A stretch of 64,000 bases of DNA from Gemmatimonadota bacterium (GCA_022560615.1 JADFSR010000008.1:44452-108451); one strand, 5' to 3'. Shown: positions 16,471 through 25,087, numbered from the stretch's first letter. Notes: generated from the sequence alone by a model not told the origin. A program made the numbers and translations.

Positions 16471-17313
16471 ATGAAGGGCTACACGACCCGCGAGGTCGCG
16501 GAGGTCGTAGGTCTCTCTACCTCAAAGATTCTTTCCTGGACCAGGAGTGGACTGCTCACGCCGCAACGCGGTCCCCGCGGCGCGTATCTGTTCTCGTTCC
16601 AGGACATCGTACTGCTGCGCACAGCCCGCGATCTACTCACTCAAGACGTGCCGGCGCGGCGCGTTAGGGAGGCGCTCGAGGCACTGCGGGAACAGCTCCC
16701 CGTGGGACGCCCGCTCAGCGCGGTCCATGTCTCGGCTGTCGGAGACCGAATCCTCGTGCATGATGACGACGCGGTCTGGGAGCCGAGCTCAGGTCAACTG
16801 CAGATCGACTTCGATGTGGTCGACGTAGCGGAGACGGCAGCGCCGGTAGCCCGCCGAGCATTGGAGGCGCGCGCCGACGAGGACAGCATGAGCGCCGACG
16901 ACTGGTTCAACACCGCGCTGGATCTCGAAGCAGTGACCAGCGACGAGGCGATCGCCGCCTACCAGAAGGCACTCGCGCTGGAAGCCGACCATGCCGACGC
17001 ACACTTGAACCTCGGGCGGCTCCTGCACGAAGACGGTCGGGTCCGAGAAGCCGAGTCGCATTACCGCAACGCTACCGACGCCGACCCCGAGAGCGGCCGC
17101 GCGTTCTACAACTTGGGCGTGGCGCTCGACGATCAGGGACTCGGGTCGGGCGCGATCGAAGCGTACCAGGCCGCGCTACGGCTCGACGCGGACCTGGCGG
17201 TCGCGCACTTCAACCTGTCGCGGCTCTTCGAGGCCGAGGGGCGGCGGCCGGACGCCCTCCGGCACCTCGCCGAGTACAAGCGGCTCATCGAGCGCGGCGG
17301 TCTAGGGGCCTAG
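16471..17313 (+). CDS. MerR-type HTH protein fused to TPR repeats
   Basis: A 280-residue protein with a MerR-like winged-helix HTH at about 1-70 (YTTREVAEVVGLSTSKILSW, then RSGLLTPQRGPRGAYLFSF). A middle segment follows (about 75-140), then at least three tetratricopeptide repeats (about 143-275: EAIAAYQKALALEADHADAH, AFYNLGVALDDQGLG, GAIEAYQAALRLDADLAVAH). The HTH suggests DNA binding and the TPRs a protein-interaction surface; the usual MerR effector-binding cysteines are absent. It follows ku by 22 bases in the same direction and is probably co-transcribed, so a role in NHEJ regulation is possible. The ribosome site is weak. Confidence 0.8.
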   Translation: MKGYTTREVAEVVGLSTSKILSWTRSGLLTPQRGPRGAYLFSFQDIVLLRTARDLLTQDVPARRVREALEALREQLPVGRPLSAVHVSAVGDRILVHDDDAVWEPSSGQLQIDFDVVDVAETAAPVARRALEARADEDSMSADDWFNTALDLEAVTSDEAIAAYQKALALEADHADAHLNLGRLLHEDGRVREAESHYRNATDADPESGRAFYNLGVALDDQGLGSGAIEAYQAALRLDADLAVAHFNLSRLFEAEGRRPDALRHLAEYKRLIERGGLGA

Positions 17314-17332
17314 CAGCCCGTCCCGTGAGCGT

Positions 17333-17356
17333 CTTGACACTGCCGGTCATGTCAAG
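17333..17356. terminator. weak inverted repeat between convergent genes
   Basis: CTTGACA (17333-17339) and TGTCAAG (17350-17356) pair across a 10-base loop, between the TPR gene and the convergent transporter gene. There is no T-run, so terminator function is uncertain. Confidence 0.3.
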
Positions 17357-17390
17357 CCTCCTCTCATGTCCAGCCTCCCTTCTCTAAATC

Positions 17391-18935
17391 CTACTTGACC
17401 CCACCCATGAGCTTCTTCACGAGTGGGCTTGCCATCAGCGCGAAGATCGCGATTCCGGCGGTGATCATCGCGACGATCCGGAACAGGTCATCGAACGCCA
17501 TCGTTTCGACGCGGCCACCCACGAGGCCCGCGAACACGTTGCCCAGCGCGGCGCCCACGAACCAGATCCCCATCATCTGACCGACGCGCCGTTCCGGCGA
17601 CAGCTTCGTAATGGCCGAAAGTCCGATCGGCGAGATGCACAGCTCACCGACGGTGTGCAGGAAGTAGGTGACTACCAGCCACGCGGGCGACACCAGGTCG
17701 CCGTTCGACGCGTTCGCGGCACCCCACGCCATGACGAAGAAGCCCGCGCTGAGCCCCACCAGGCCGAGCCCAAACTTTATCGGCAGCGACGGATTTCTCT
17801 GCCGGCTGTCGAGCCACACCCACATCATGCCGAAGACGGGCGCCAACAAGATGATGAAGCCCGCGTTCACCGACTGGAACCACGACACCGGAAATTCGTC
17901 GGGCCCGATATTCGTGAACGGGATCTTGAGCGCGAAATCCCTGAAGGTGGCGTCCCGCGCGAACAGGGTGAACGACGTGCCAGCCTGCTCGAAGCCGGCC
18001 CAGAAGACGGCGATCAAGAGAAATAGCCAGAAGATGACCGCCATCCTCTTGTTCTCTTCGACCGTGTGCCCACCCCAGGTCCATATGTACACGAAGTAGA
18101 GCGCGACCAGCACAAGCACACTGGTCCCCAACACTGTTGCGATCTGGGTGAGCGTCACCGGAATCGTCCCGTTCGATACCAAAAACCCGAACAGCGCGAC
18201 CGCCGCGACCACGCCGAAGAACGTTCCGAAGAACTTCCTCTCCTTCGCGGCCACCTGCTCCGGAGTGTCATCGGTCTTGAGCCTGCCGATGTCGCCGAGC
18301 TTCTCCATGCCGATGCGGTACTGGATGAGGCCGAGGATCATGCCCACACCGGCCGCGCCGAAGCCCCAGTGCCAGTTGTATCCCTCAGCGAGAAAGCCGG
18401 TGACGAGAGGACCGAGGAGCGCGCCGAGGTTGATCCCCATGTAGAAGATCGAGAAGCCGGCGTCGCGACGCGCCCCACCCTCCGGGTAAAGCTCACCGAC
18501 GATCGTGCTCACGTTGGGCTTGAGTAGCCCCGTGCCGCAAATGATGAAGACGAGCCCGAGGAAGAACGTGAACGTGCTCGGGATCGCCATCGTGAAATGG
18601 CCCGCGGCGATGATCCAGCCACCGACCCAGATGGCCTTGCGCTGACCCCAGAGGTTGTCGGCGACCCAGCCACCCGGGAGCGCGAGGATGTATACCAGGC
18701 CGGTGTACAGACCGTAGATCGCTCCCGCCGTCGCCACGTCGTAGCCGAGGCCGGGATTGGTCCCAATTGTGGCGGTCGTCATGAACAGCGTGAGCAACGC
18801 GCGCATCCCGTAGTACGAGAAGCGCTCCCACATCTCGGTGAAGAAGAGCGTCGACAGGCCCCGAGGATGTCCGAAGAAGGTCTTTTCGCCGAGGTTCGGA
18901 TTCTGTGGTCCTTCGAACGCAGCGCCGGTGCTCAA
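17391..18935 (-). CDS. POT/PTR-family proton-coupled oligopeptide transporter
   Basis: A 514-residue inner-membrane symporter for di- and tripeptides. The POT signature is clear near the N-terminus (TEMWERFSYYGMRALLTLFM, the ExxERFxYYG motif). It is followed by ADNLWGQRKAIWVGG and the second signature GLLKPNVSTIVGELY plus FSIFYMGINLGALLGP. About 12-14 hydrophobic segments are visible. I chose TTG 18935 because CGGGAGA sits six bases upstream and the resulting N-terminus has family length. An open frame continues to an ATG at 19022 but adds a basic non-conserved leader. The gene stands alone. Peptide import fits with the secreted peptidases nearby, but no link is shown. Confidence 0.9.
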   Translation of the reverse strand: MSTGAAFEGPQNPNLGEKTFFGHPRGLSTLFFTEMWERFSYYGMRALLTLFMTTATIGTNPGLGYDVATAGAIYGLYTGLVYILALPGGWVADNLWGQRKAIWVGGWIIAAGHFTMAIPSTFTFFLGLVFIICGTGLLKPNVSTIVGELYPEGGARRDAGFSIFYMGINLGALLGPLVTGFLAEGYNWHWGFGAAGVGMILGLIQYRIGMEKLGDIGRLKTDDTPEQVAAKERKFFGTFFGVVAAVALFGFLVSNGTIPVTLTQIATVLGTSVLVLVALYFVYIWTWGGHTVEENKRMAVIFWLFLLIAVFWAGFEQAGTSFTLFARDATFRDFALKIPFTNIGPDEFPVSWFQSVNAGFIILLAPVFGMMWVWLDSRQRNPSLPIKFGLGLVGLSAGFFVMAWGAANASNGDLVSPAWLVVTYFLHTVGELCISPIGLSAITKLSPERRVGQMMGIWFVGAALGNVFAGLVGGRVETMAFDDLFRIVAMITAGIAIFALMASPLVKKLMGGVK

Positions 18936-19043
18936 AATCGGTCTCCCGTTGTCTGATTTCAGTCCGAAACGGCCGGTAACGTAAGGGCCACGCCATGCCC
19001 CACGCCAACCACTCCGAACCATTTGACGCTTCCCGCTGTCAAA

Positions 19044-19184
19044 GCTTGCGAGGTCCAGCCCACCGACCCGGTGAGCGTGCTGGTCGCGGCGGGGGCTTTG
19101 CTCACGGCGGGGATGCTGGCGGCACTCGTACCGGCAGTGCGCGCCAGTTCGACCGATCCCGCGGTGGCGCTGCGGGCTGAGTAG
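19044..19184 (+). pseudogene. C-terminal remnant of an ADOP/MacB-type permease
   Basis: About 46 codons in frame to TAG 19182-19184 read VQPTDPVSVLVAAG, then LAALVPAVRASSTDPAVALR plus AE. This is the characteristic last transmembrane helix and cytoplasmic tail of FtsX-like ADOP permeases (consensus SPTDP...PA.RA...DP..ALR.E). Upstream, the frame has no start and none of the other ~800 residues. The fragment lies between the transporter start and the convergent end of the aminopropyltransferase-like gene. An intact relative occurs at 42185-44854 and another remnant at 50660-51090. Confidence 0.7.
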
Positions 19185-19196
19185 TGGACGCGCTCG

Positions 19197-21656
19197 CTAC
19201 TGCATGCGATTCCACGCCGCCTGCAACATCGACAGGCTGTACGGTGAGCCTGTGAACAGCCCCTCCGGATACGTCCGATACTGGGCCATGTCCCGGTAGA
19301 TCGCGTCGGCCTCGTACAGGTTCACGCCCATGCCGGCGAGGTACTGGAGCCGCAGGTTTCGGTCGCGCGTCACCTCGGCGTCGGCGAGCCACGGATCGAT
19401 CTCGGGCTTCTTCACGGCAAATGTCGCCATGAGCTCAGCCACGGAGTTGAAGCCCACCTCCGCGAGCGACCGCGCGACCAGCGCATACTCAGGGGACCTC
19501 AGCTTGGCCTCGATGGCGTCGAGGTCGATGACGGTCGGCTCCGCTTGGCCCACGAGCACGACGTCGTAGCCCTGCCCGTACGCGAGGTTGGCGAAGACCA
19601 TGCCGTTCGGGAATACCTCGAGGAAGGTCGCGATTTCGCTCTTCACCGCTGCGAGGTTGCTCTCGTACAGCTGAACGAAGACGGTGACGACGCCACCCGG
19701 GTTCAGGTGGCTCTTGGCCTCCTGCCAGAACTCGGCGGTGTACAGCGCCGCCGCGCCTTTGACCCACGGGTCGAATGGGTCCGACGTAATCGCATCGAAC
19801 TTCCGGTCGGTGGTCAGCAGGAAGTGGCGCGCGTCGTCGATCACCACCGTGGTCTTCGGGTTGTCGACGACGTGGAAATTGTACTCCCCGAAGAGCGCGG
19901 AGACGACCTTCGGTACGAGCGGCTCGATCTCCACGATCGTGAGATCGGTAACCGCCGGGTCGACGCTCACGGCGCCCGCCGTCACCCCCGCTCCACAGCC
20001 GATCACCAAGACCGACCGCGCCTGGGTGGGGATCAGCGTCGTGAGGTGACCGAGCATGCGCTGCAGGCGCATGTCCTGCGGCTCGCTCGATGCCTGCACC
20101 TTGCCCGCGTTGTGGTAGTTGCGATCGCCGTTGCTGAGCTCCGAAACCGCTAGTGACGAGTTCATCCCTTCCCCGACGAAGAGGAAATCGATGTCGTCGT
20201 AGCCCGTGTATGTGACCGCGTAGCGTCCGTACCCGACCAGGAGAGCCGGGACGGGTATTACCGTCCAGCCGAGCACGAGCGCCGCGAACACGGTCACGGC
20301 GCCACGCATGATGCCGCCCGCCTCGACCTCGAGTCTCTTCCGCTCTTCGTTCCAAGCGCCAACGAGGAGCAGCAGCGCGCTGATCGCGGCGAGTCCGATC
20401 ATGAGGCGTTGGGTGGTCTGCGTGCCGAGCCAAGCGATCAAGACGAGCGAGGAGAGAAGCGCGCCGAAGATCGCGCCAAGGGTGTTGGCGGCGTAGACCT
20501 TCCCGACGAGCCGGCCCGGGTCCTGTCCTTCCGACGCCACAGCCGCGAGCGCGAGCGGGAAGCTGGCCCCCCAGAGCGCGGCAGCCGGGAACACCGTGAG
20601 TACCGCACGCGTGTAGTCGAGCTGGAAGTTGAACCACGGCGCGGGTGCGATCGAAGGATTGACCGGCCAGTTCGGGAGCGCGCGCGTGAGCAGATACGCG
20701 GCCCAGGCGAGGCCGATCACGACCGAGAACTGGGTCCATCCCAAAGCGCGCCGAGGATCGCGGACGTAGCGCGCCATGAAAGAACCGGCCGTGCTGCCGA
20801 CCCCTATCGCCAGCAGGAACGAGGCGAGAATCAGCGAGAACGTGTAGGTCGTGCCGCCGAAATTCAGCGTCATGAGGCGGGTCCAGACGACCTCCGCCCC
20901 GAGAGCCGTCGCTCCTGAGATTCCGATTGAGAGCAGGACGAGCGTTGAGCCCGGGGCCATCTCGACGGGAGTCGCGTCGACGTCTCGTTTGGCGCCCAAC
21001 TCCGCGGTGCGCCTCGCGAGCGCGTACGCGAGGCCCGCGACCACGAGGTTGAGCGCCACCGCCGAGTAAGTAGCGAAAGCGACGTCGTGCACCCGGAGTA
21101 GGTAGAAGCCAGCGAGCAGACACCCGATCACCGCGCCGAAGGTGTTCCCGCCATAGAAGAAGCCGAGCCACGAAACGCCTTTGGGGGTGGTCTCGAGCCA
21201 GCGGGAGATCGCCGGAAGCGTTGCGCCCATCATGATCGTGGGCGGCAGCAGGAAAATCGCACAGAAGAGCGCACGGATCATGATACCGAGCATGCCCGGT
21301 CCGCCAATCGACGTGTAGAGACCGCCCACGTGCGGCAGCAGCCACAGCGCGAGTAGGCCGAACACGCCAATGCCCGCCTCGAGCAAGGCGTATACGCGAA
21401 GGGGGTGCTCCCTCGTCGAGATCACGCGCGCGAGCCCCAAGCTGCCGATGCACATGCCGCCCATGAACGTGGCGAGTAGCACGCCGAGCGAGATCGCGGA
21501 CGAGCCGACGATGAGTGACAGCAGCTGGAACCAAACGATCTCGTAGATCAGCGCAGCGCAGCCGCTGCCCATGAAGAGCACGACCAGCCACGGCAAATAT
21601 CGGTCTATTGAGGACGATCCGGCCGGGCGGCCGACGGATTCAGGCATCGAGCGCAC
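19197..21656 (-). CDS. fused multi-TM/spermidine synthase-like protein
   Basis: An 819-residue fusion. The N-terminal ~500 residues hold roughly 12-14 membrane helices with the arrangement of the SpeE-linked membrane domains (GCAALIYEIVWFQLLSLIVG, IMMGATLPAISRWL; repeated at ATALGAEVVWTRLM and ASFPLALAAV). The C-terminal ~270 residues are a Rossmann methyltransferase/aminopropyltransferase domain with the nucleotide-binding loop VLVIGCGAGVTAG, an acidic ligand (VEIEPLV), VVIDDARHFL and the catalytic-type ITSDPFDPW. True spermidine synthases transfer aminopropyl groups to putrescine. The role of the membrane-fused versions is not settled. The gene ends 12 bases from a permease remnant. Confidence 0.82.
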   Translation of the reverse strand: MRSMPESVGRPAGSSSIDRYLPWLVVLFMGSGCAALIYEIVWFQLLSLIVGSSAISLGVLLATFMGGMCIGSLGLARVISTREHPLRVYALLEAGIGVFGLLALWLLPHVGGLYTSIGGPGMLGIMIRALFCAIFLLPPTIMMGATLPAISRWLETTPKGVSWLGFFYGGNTFGAVIGCLLAGFYLLRVHDVAFATYSAVALNLVVAGLAYALARRTAELGAKRDVDATPVEMAPGSTLVLLSIGISGATALGAEVVWTRLMTLNFGGTTYTFSLILASFLLAIGVGSTAGSFMARYVRDPRRALGWTQFSVVIGLAWAAYLLTRALPNWPVNPSIAPAPWFNFQLDYTRAVLTVFPAAALWGASFPLALAAVASEGQDPGRLVGKVYAANTLGAIFGALLSSLVLIAWLGTQTTQRLMIGLAAISALLLLVGAWNEERKRLEVEAGGIMRGAVTVFAALVLGWTVIPVPALLVGYGRYAVTYTGYDDIDFLFVGEGMNSSLAVSELSNGDRNYHNAGKVQASSEPQDMRLQRMLGHLTTLIPTQARSVLVIGCGAGVTAGAVSVDPAVTDLTIVEIEPLVPKVVSALFGEYNFHVVDNPKTTVVIDDARHFLLTTDRKFDAITSDPFDPWVKGAAALYTAEFWQEAKSHLNPGGVVTVFVQLYESNLAAVKSEIATFLEVFPNGMVFANLAYGQGYDVVLVGQAEPTVIDLDAIEAKLRSPEYALVARSLAEVGFNSVAELMATFAVKKPEIDPWLADAEVTRDRNLRLQYLAGMGVNLYEADAIYRDMAQYRTYPEGLFTGSPYSLSMLQAAWNRMQ

Positions 21657-21937
21657 CTTGCCAAGGAGTCATGACCGAGCGACCAGCTCGGCCTGTAGCT
21701 TGGACAATCACGTCCAGCCGAACGTTAGGGGACCGCACCCACACCCGCGAGCGTTCGGGTGATGGCCGCGAGCGTCGGGCGATGGCTCGGGTCCTGCGAT
21801 GGCACTCGGGGTGGCTCTTTCGCGTAGGTAATCAGGGGCGGGCCCATTGGACGGAGGATCGGGCCCGCGCTCACTTGAAGCGTCATTGGCGCGCACGCGA
21901 TGGGCTTCCGTGTCTGAACCCTATTCGAGAGGACCCT

Positions 21938-22114
21938 ATGGCAGGCATCGTCGAGTTCCTCCTGGCGAACCCGCTCTTCCTCATCCCGCTGCTGCTCTTG
22001 GCAGCGGTGATGCTGTACGCGCTCTTGAAGAAGCTGCTCAAGGTGGTCGCGATCGTTGTGATCGCCGGGGCGCTCTACGTGATACTGGTGGAGTACTTCG
22101 GGGCGGGCTCGTAG
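21938..22114 (+). CDS. small membrane protein
   Basis: A 58-residue protein with two hydrophobic segments (FLLANPLFLIPLLLLAAVML and VVAIVVIAGALYVILVEYF) separated by a basic loop (KKLLKV). ATG 21938 has a good GAGAGGA ribosome site five bases away. No family is recognised. About 280 bases upstream separate it from the divergent aminopropyltransferase-like gene; I see no other gene or strong motif there. Confidence 0.6.
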   Translation: MAGIVEFLLANPLFLIPLLLLAAVMLYALLKKLLKVVAIVVIAGALYVILVEYFGAGS

Positions 22115-22146
22115 AAAACAGTGACTCGGCTCCCTCGGATTAGCCG

Positions 22147-23004
22147 CTAGAAGATCAGTTTCCTCTGGATGTTGAATCCGGCCCGCCACTTGCCGGGCGT
22201 GAATTCATCTGCCGTGCCCCCGAAGACCTGCGTCGGATTCAGGCGCTGTTGGTTGGATAACAGCACCTTGAAAAAGTGCCCGCGGGTCTCGATCTCGATA
22301 CCGAACGACCCGCTGTCGTGGGCCTGCGCATTGGAGTCCGGGTCATGGTGACCGCTCCGGTCCTCGCTGATGATCCACTCGCCCAGGAAGCTCACCCTGT
22401 CCGAGAGGTAGAGCTGGCCGTGTAGACCGAGTACGAATACGGTCTCTGAGTCAGCATCCTCGATGGTGGGATTCCGAAGGACCGTCGGCACGACGCCCAC
22501 GGCTAGGCGCTCGCCCAACAGCGTGTTGAACATGAGCTGGGCGTACTGCTGGGACTCGTTCTCCTCGACCCCGGGCCTGCTGGGGCCGGTCGGCGCTTGG
22601 GTATTCCAGGCGATGCCACCCATCAAGCCGATCATCACCGGCACCGCGTCGGAGCCTCCTTCGAAGACCCGCGCCTTCGCGTTCAGCTCGAGGTTGTCGC
22701 TGAGGTTCGAGCGCAGCACGCCCAGCATCACACGATCTGACGCGGCGTACGCGAGCCCCAGCCGGTTGATCACCGGTCCGTCGAAGCCCCACAGCACGTC
22801 CGCTCCATCCGCCACGGGCGGGAAGAACCGATGAGATATCTCGAAGAGCCACTGTCCCTTCTGCAGCGTCTCCGCTGTTGGGAGATTAGCTGACTGGGGC
22901 GAGTGGAAGATGATCTGGGCGTCCACGGTGGACGGCGCGCCCGCCAGCAGCAGGGCAGCGAGAAACGCACCACTCAGCGATCCCTCGCGTGTTTCGGATT
23001 TCAC
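22147..23004 (-). CDS. DUF5777-family outer-membrane beta-barrel protein
   Basis: A 285-residue predicted outer-membrane barrel with a signal peptide (ends STVDAQ). The conserved opening is NLPTAETLQKGQWLFEISHRF, then FDGPVINRLGLAYAASDRVM, as in DUF5777 proteins. Alternating beta-strands end in an aromatic strand (QRKLIF). GTG 23004 has an AAGGAGG ribosome site seven bases away. It is the last gene of a four-gene operon with two cupredoxin-containing proteins and a heme-type lipoprotein, which suggests a role in electron or metal handling at the outer membrane. The molecular function of the family is unknown to me. Confidence 0.8.
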   Translation of the reverse strand: MKSETREGSLSGAFLAALLLAGAPSTVDAQIIFHSPQSANLPTAETLQKGQWLFEISHRFFPPVADGADVLWGFDGPVINRLGLAYAASDRVMLGVLRSNLSDNLELNAKARVFEGGSDAVPVMIGLMGGIAWNTQAPTGPSRPGVEENESQQYAQLMFNTLLGERLAVGVVPTVLRNPTIEDADSETVFVLGLHGQLYLSDRVSFLGEWIISEDRSGHHDPDSNAQAHDSGSFGIEIETRGHFFKVLLSNQQRLNPTQVFGGTADEFTPGKWRAGFNIQRKLIF

Positions 23005-23039
23005 GTGTCGTCCTCCTTCGGTCGGGTCTTGAGTCGGGT

Positions 23040-23493
23040 TTAGTTGTTGGCCGCTCCAGTGTTGATCCAGTTCTTGGTGTTCGTGAGGTCGATGTTGTCC
23101 AACACGGAGCCCGTGAGCGGCATGCGGGAGCCGTTCCCGCTGCCCTGAGTCCCCTCCAACTTCTTCACCAAATAGCTGTTCGCCGCGTCGTTCGGGATAA
23201 CACGGACCTCACCCGAAGTCGGAGACCGCACCCCGACGAGATTGGCGTGGCTCGTTGATGCGTTGCTCGTGAGAGTCAATCCACCCTTGCCGCCGCCATG
23301 GCAACTCGACGACGTGCAGCCACGACGGGTGAAGATCTCCACAATGTCAGCAGCGAAGGCTGGGTTGGCCTTGATGGTGCGTGTGTCCCCCCCCCGTGTC
23401 CCCGTTAGGCGCTGTCGGGCTGTCGCTACCGCCGCAGGCCGCGAGGAAAGAACAGAGCAGGAGTGAGAGAAAAGTCGGACGACGATGGGTCAT
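23040..23493 (-). CDS. heme-binding-type (CX4CH) lipoprotein, frameshifted in a G9 tract
   Basis: The start at ATG 23493 encodes a lipoprotein signal (LLLCSFLAACGGSDSPTAPN). The frame breaks at a run of nine G (coding strand), after which the next frame continues with PAFAADIVEIFTRRGC and CTSSSCHGGGKGG to a TAA at 23040. Removing one G (G8) restores one continuous protein of about 150 residues. The C-terminal part has a c-type-cytochrome-like CX4CH site followed by LTLTSNAS and SYLVKKLEG, as in the small heme-binding domains of cytochrome C-like proteins. The break may be a sequencing error, a recent mutation or phase variation. It is third in the operon. Confidence 0.75.
23387..23395 (-). 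repeat. G9 homopolymer tract within a coding region
   Basis: Nine consecutive C on the plus strand (G on the coding strand) lie just after the lipoprotein signal. Eight would keep the gene in frame. Such tracts are prone to slippage and to sequencing error. Confidence 0.85.
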
Positions 23494-23590
23494 CGGTGCT
23501 CCAGGAATCGGAAGAGGACCAGGTACATGACCTAGGACGATCGACCAGCCACAGCACCCACAACAGGTCAAGATGGCGCGCGGCTCCGCC

Positions 23591-23980
23591 TCACTCCACG
23601 ATGATGGTGCCGACCATCCCAATCGAGCGATGCGGAACGCAGAAGTACGGGTACGTACCGGTCTCGAGGAACGTCACCTCGAAGGTCTCCCCCGGGCTCG
23701 AAGTCTGCCACTCGGTCCATGTCGTGTGCCCGTCGGGCGTGACCGTGTGGAACGTCGTCGTCGTGTTCCGCCATCGCACGGTCGTCCCGGGCGCGATCCG
23801 GAGCTCCAGCGCTGAGAACGCGAAGAGCACTAGATTGATCTCGACGACGCTACCGATCCCGTCCCCGGGATCCGTGGGATCCTGGTGCTCGCTGCACGCG
23901 GCGACGAGCAGCGTCATCAAGGCCGCAAACCCGAGGCCGGTTCTGCCTAGAGGAGCTGATCGAGCTCTCGAGTACTTCAT
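23591..23980 (-). CDS. plastocyanin/azurin-like cupredoxin lipoprotein
   Basis: A 129-residue blue-copper-type protein with a lipobox (LLVAAC, Cys29), so membrane-tethered in the periplasm or at the outer membrane. The type-1 copper ligands are all visible: His78 ([11 protein letters not shown]), then Cys114, His117 and Met122 in [10 protein letters not shown]. It would carry single electrons. Its start is three bases after the stop of the DUF5777-cupredoxin fusion, so the two are co-transcribed. The next gene down the operon is the CX4CH lipoprotein. The redox partner is not identifiable. Confidence 0.88.
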   Translation of the reverse strand: MKYSRARSAPLGRTGLGFAALMTLLVAACSEHQDPTDPGDGIGSVVEINLVLFAFSALELRIAPGTTVRWRNTTTTFHTVTPDGHTTWTEWQTSSPGETFEVTFLETGTYPYFCVPHRSIGMVGTIIVE

Positions 23981-23983
23981 GAT

Positions 23984-25087
23984 CTACCTCGGTCCATTGG
24001 TGTCCGGCTCACGACTGACGAGCACCGTACTTGTCATCTCTGGGTGGGGCGTGCAGTGGAACGGGAACACGCCTGGGTTCGGGAACGTCAGCGCGTAGAC
24101 GGCGCCCGGATCGATCAGGCCAGAATGGAATCTGCCGCCGTCTGAGGTGACCGAGTGCCGGACCGGATCCCGGTTCGTCCAGACGACCGTCGTTCCGGGA
24201 GCGATCTCGATCTCGGATTCGGAGAAACCGAACTCCTGAATTTCCACGAACACTGTGTCACCGGACGCCAGGACGTTCTGGAACGTGGGCGTCAGCATCG
24301 GGTCCGCGGAGGCACCCGCGGTGCTCGCCCCTCCGGACGTGAAGCGCCTCAAGGTAATCGGAATGGTGTACTCGAAACCCCACCGGGTCCTCTGCCCGCG
24401 CGACGCGCCCTCGAGCGATGCGGTGCCCACGTTCGACGCGTGGATGGAGAAGCTGTGCGGCGTGAAGGGCACGCCCATCTGGAGTCCGGCGCTCCAGGCG
24501 TAGGGCTCGTCGTCCTCCCGGTTGATCAGGGTGCCCCAGTCCCCGCCCACCGAGATGTTGCGCGTGAGCGACAGCGATGCGCCAGCCGCGACGGCGTAGC
24601 GCGCGTCCTCTCCTGCGTAGGCGGCAGAGAACGCCCTTGCGACCCCCAAGAGCCGTAGCCGGCCCAGCGCTCGGGCGGCGACCACTTCACCGTCGACGCT
24701 CTCGGACGCGACGTTGTAGCCGCCCTGGATCGACAGGTCGAGCGGAGCCCCCGTCGCCTGGGTTAGCGGTCGAACCCTCGCGAAGAATTCCCACTCGTTC
24801 GGGAACGCAGGTACGAGCGCGGAGTTCGAGCCGTACGTGAAGCCCACCATGAGGCTCTGCGTCAGACCCGTGCCGACGTGGAACGTAGGCGTGTTCGTGA
24901 CCTTGCGGAACGGAGCGTCGCTGATCGAGAACCGGTGGAGGAAGTTGAACTGGACGACGCCCTTCGGGGCGGTCCAGGTGCCCTGAAGATTCGGTGTGCG
25001 CGCGGCGACCGACTGAGCCAGCACACCGGGCCCCGGAGCCATCACCACAGTGAGAGCGAGAACGAGGAGCCCACGATTGGTATTCAC
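23984..25087 (-). CDS. DUF5777-type beta-barrel fused to a C-terminal cupredoxin
   Basis: A 367-residue protein with two halves. Residues ~1-260 have a signal peptide (VLAQS) and a DUF5777-like barrel pattern (KGVVQFNFLHRFSISDAPF, LTQSLMVGFTYGSNSALV). Residues ~275-360 are a cupredoxin with complete type-1 copper ligands: His311 (VRHSV), Cys345, His348 and Met351 in FHCTPHPEM. GTG 25087 follows GGAGGA by seven bases; an upstream in-frame start at 25126 is less likely. It is the first gene of the operon. Tethering copper directly to a barrel suggests electron transfer or copper handling at the outer membrane. I know of no described function for this fusion. Confidence 0.85.
   Translation of the reverse strand: MNTNRGLLVLALTVVMAPGPGVLAQSVAARTPNLQGTWTAPKGVVQFNFLHRFSISDAPFRKVTNTPTFHVGTGLTQSLMVGFTYGSNSALVPAFPNEWEFFARVRPLTQATGAPLDLSIQGGYNVASESVDGEVVAARALGRLRLLGVARAFSAAYAGEDARYAVAAGASLSLTRNISVGGDWGTLINREDDEPYAWSAGLQMGVPFTPHSFSIHASNVGTASLEGASRGQRTRWGFEYTIPITLRRFTSGGASTAGASADPMLTPTFQNVLASGDTVFVEIQEFGFSESEIEIAPGTTVVWTNRDPVRHSVTSDGGRFHSGLIDPGAVYALTFPNPGVFPFHCTPHPEMTSTVLVSREPDTNGPR

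Noticed and set aside
19489..21591. A 700-codon minus-strand frame inside the aminopropyltransferase-like gene
   Set aside because: It is an alternative frame of the same strand with Arg/Gly-rich low-complexity sequence. The overlapping frame has intact motifs and membrane helices.
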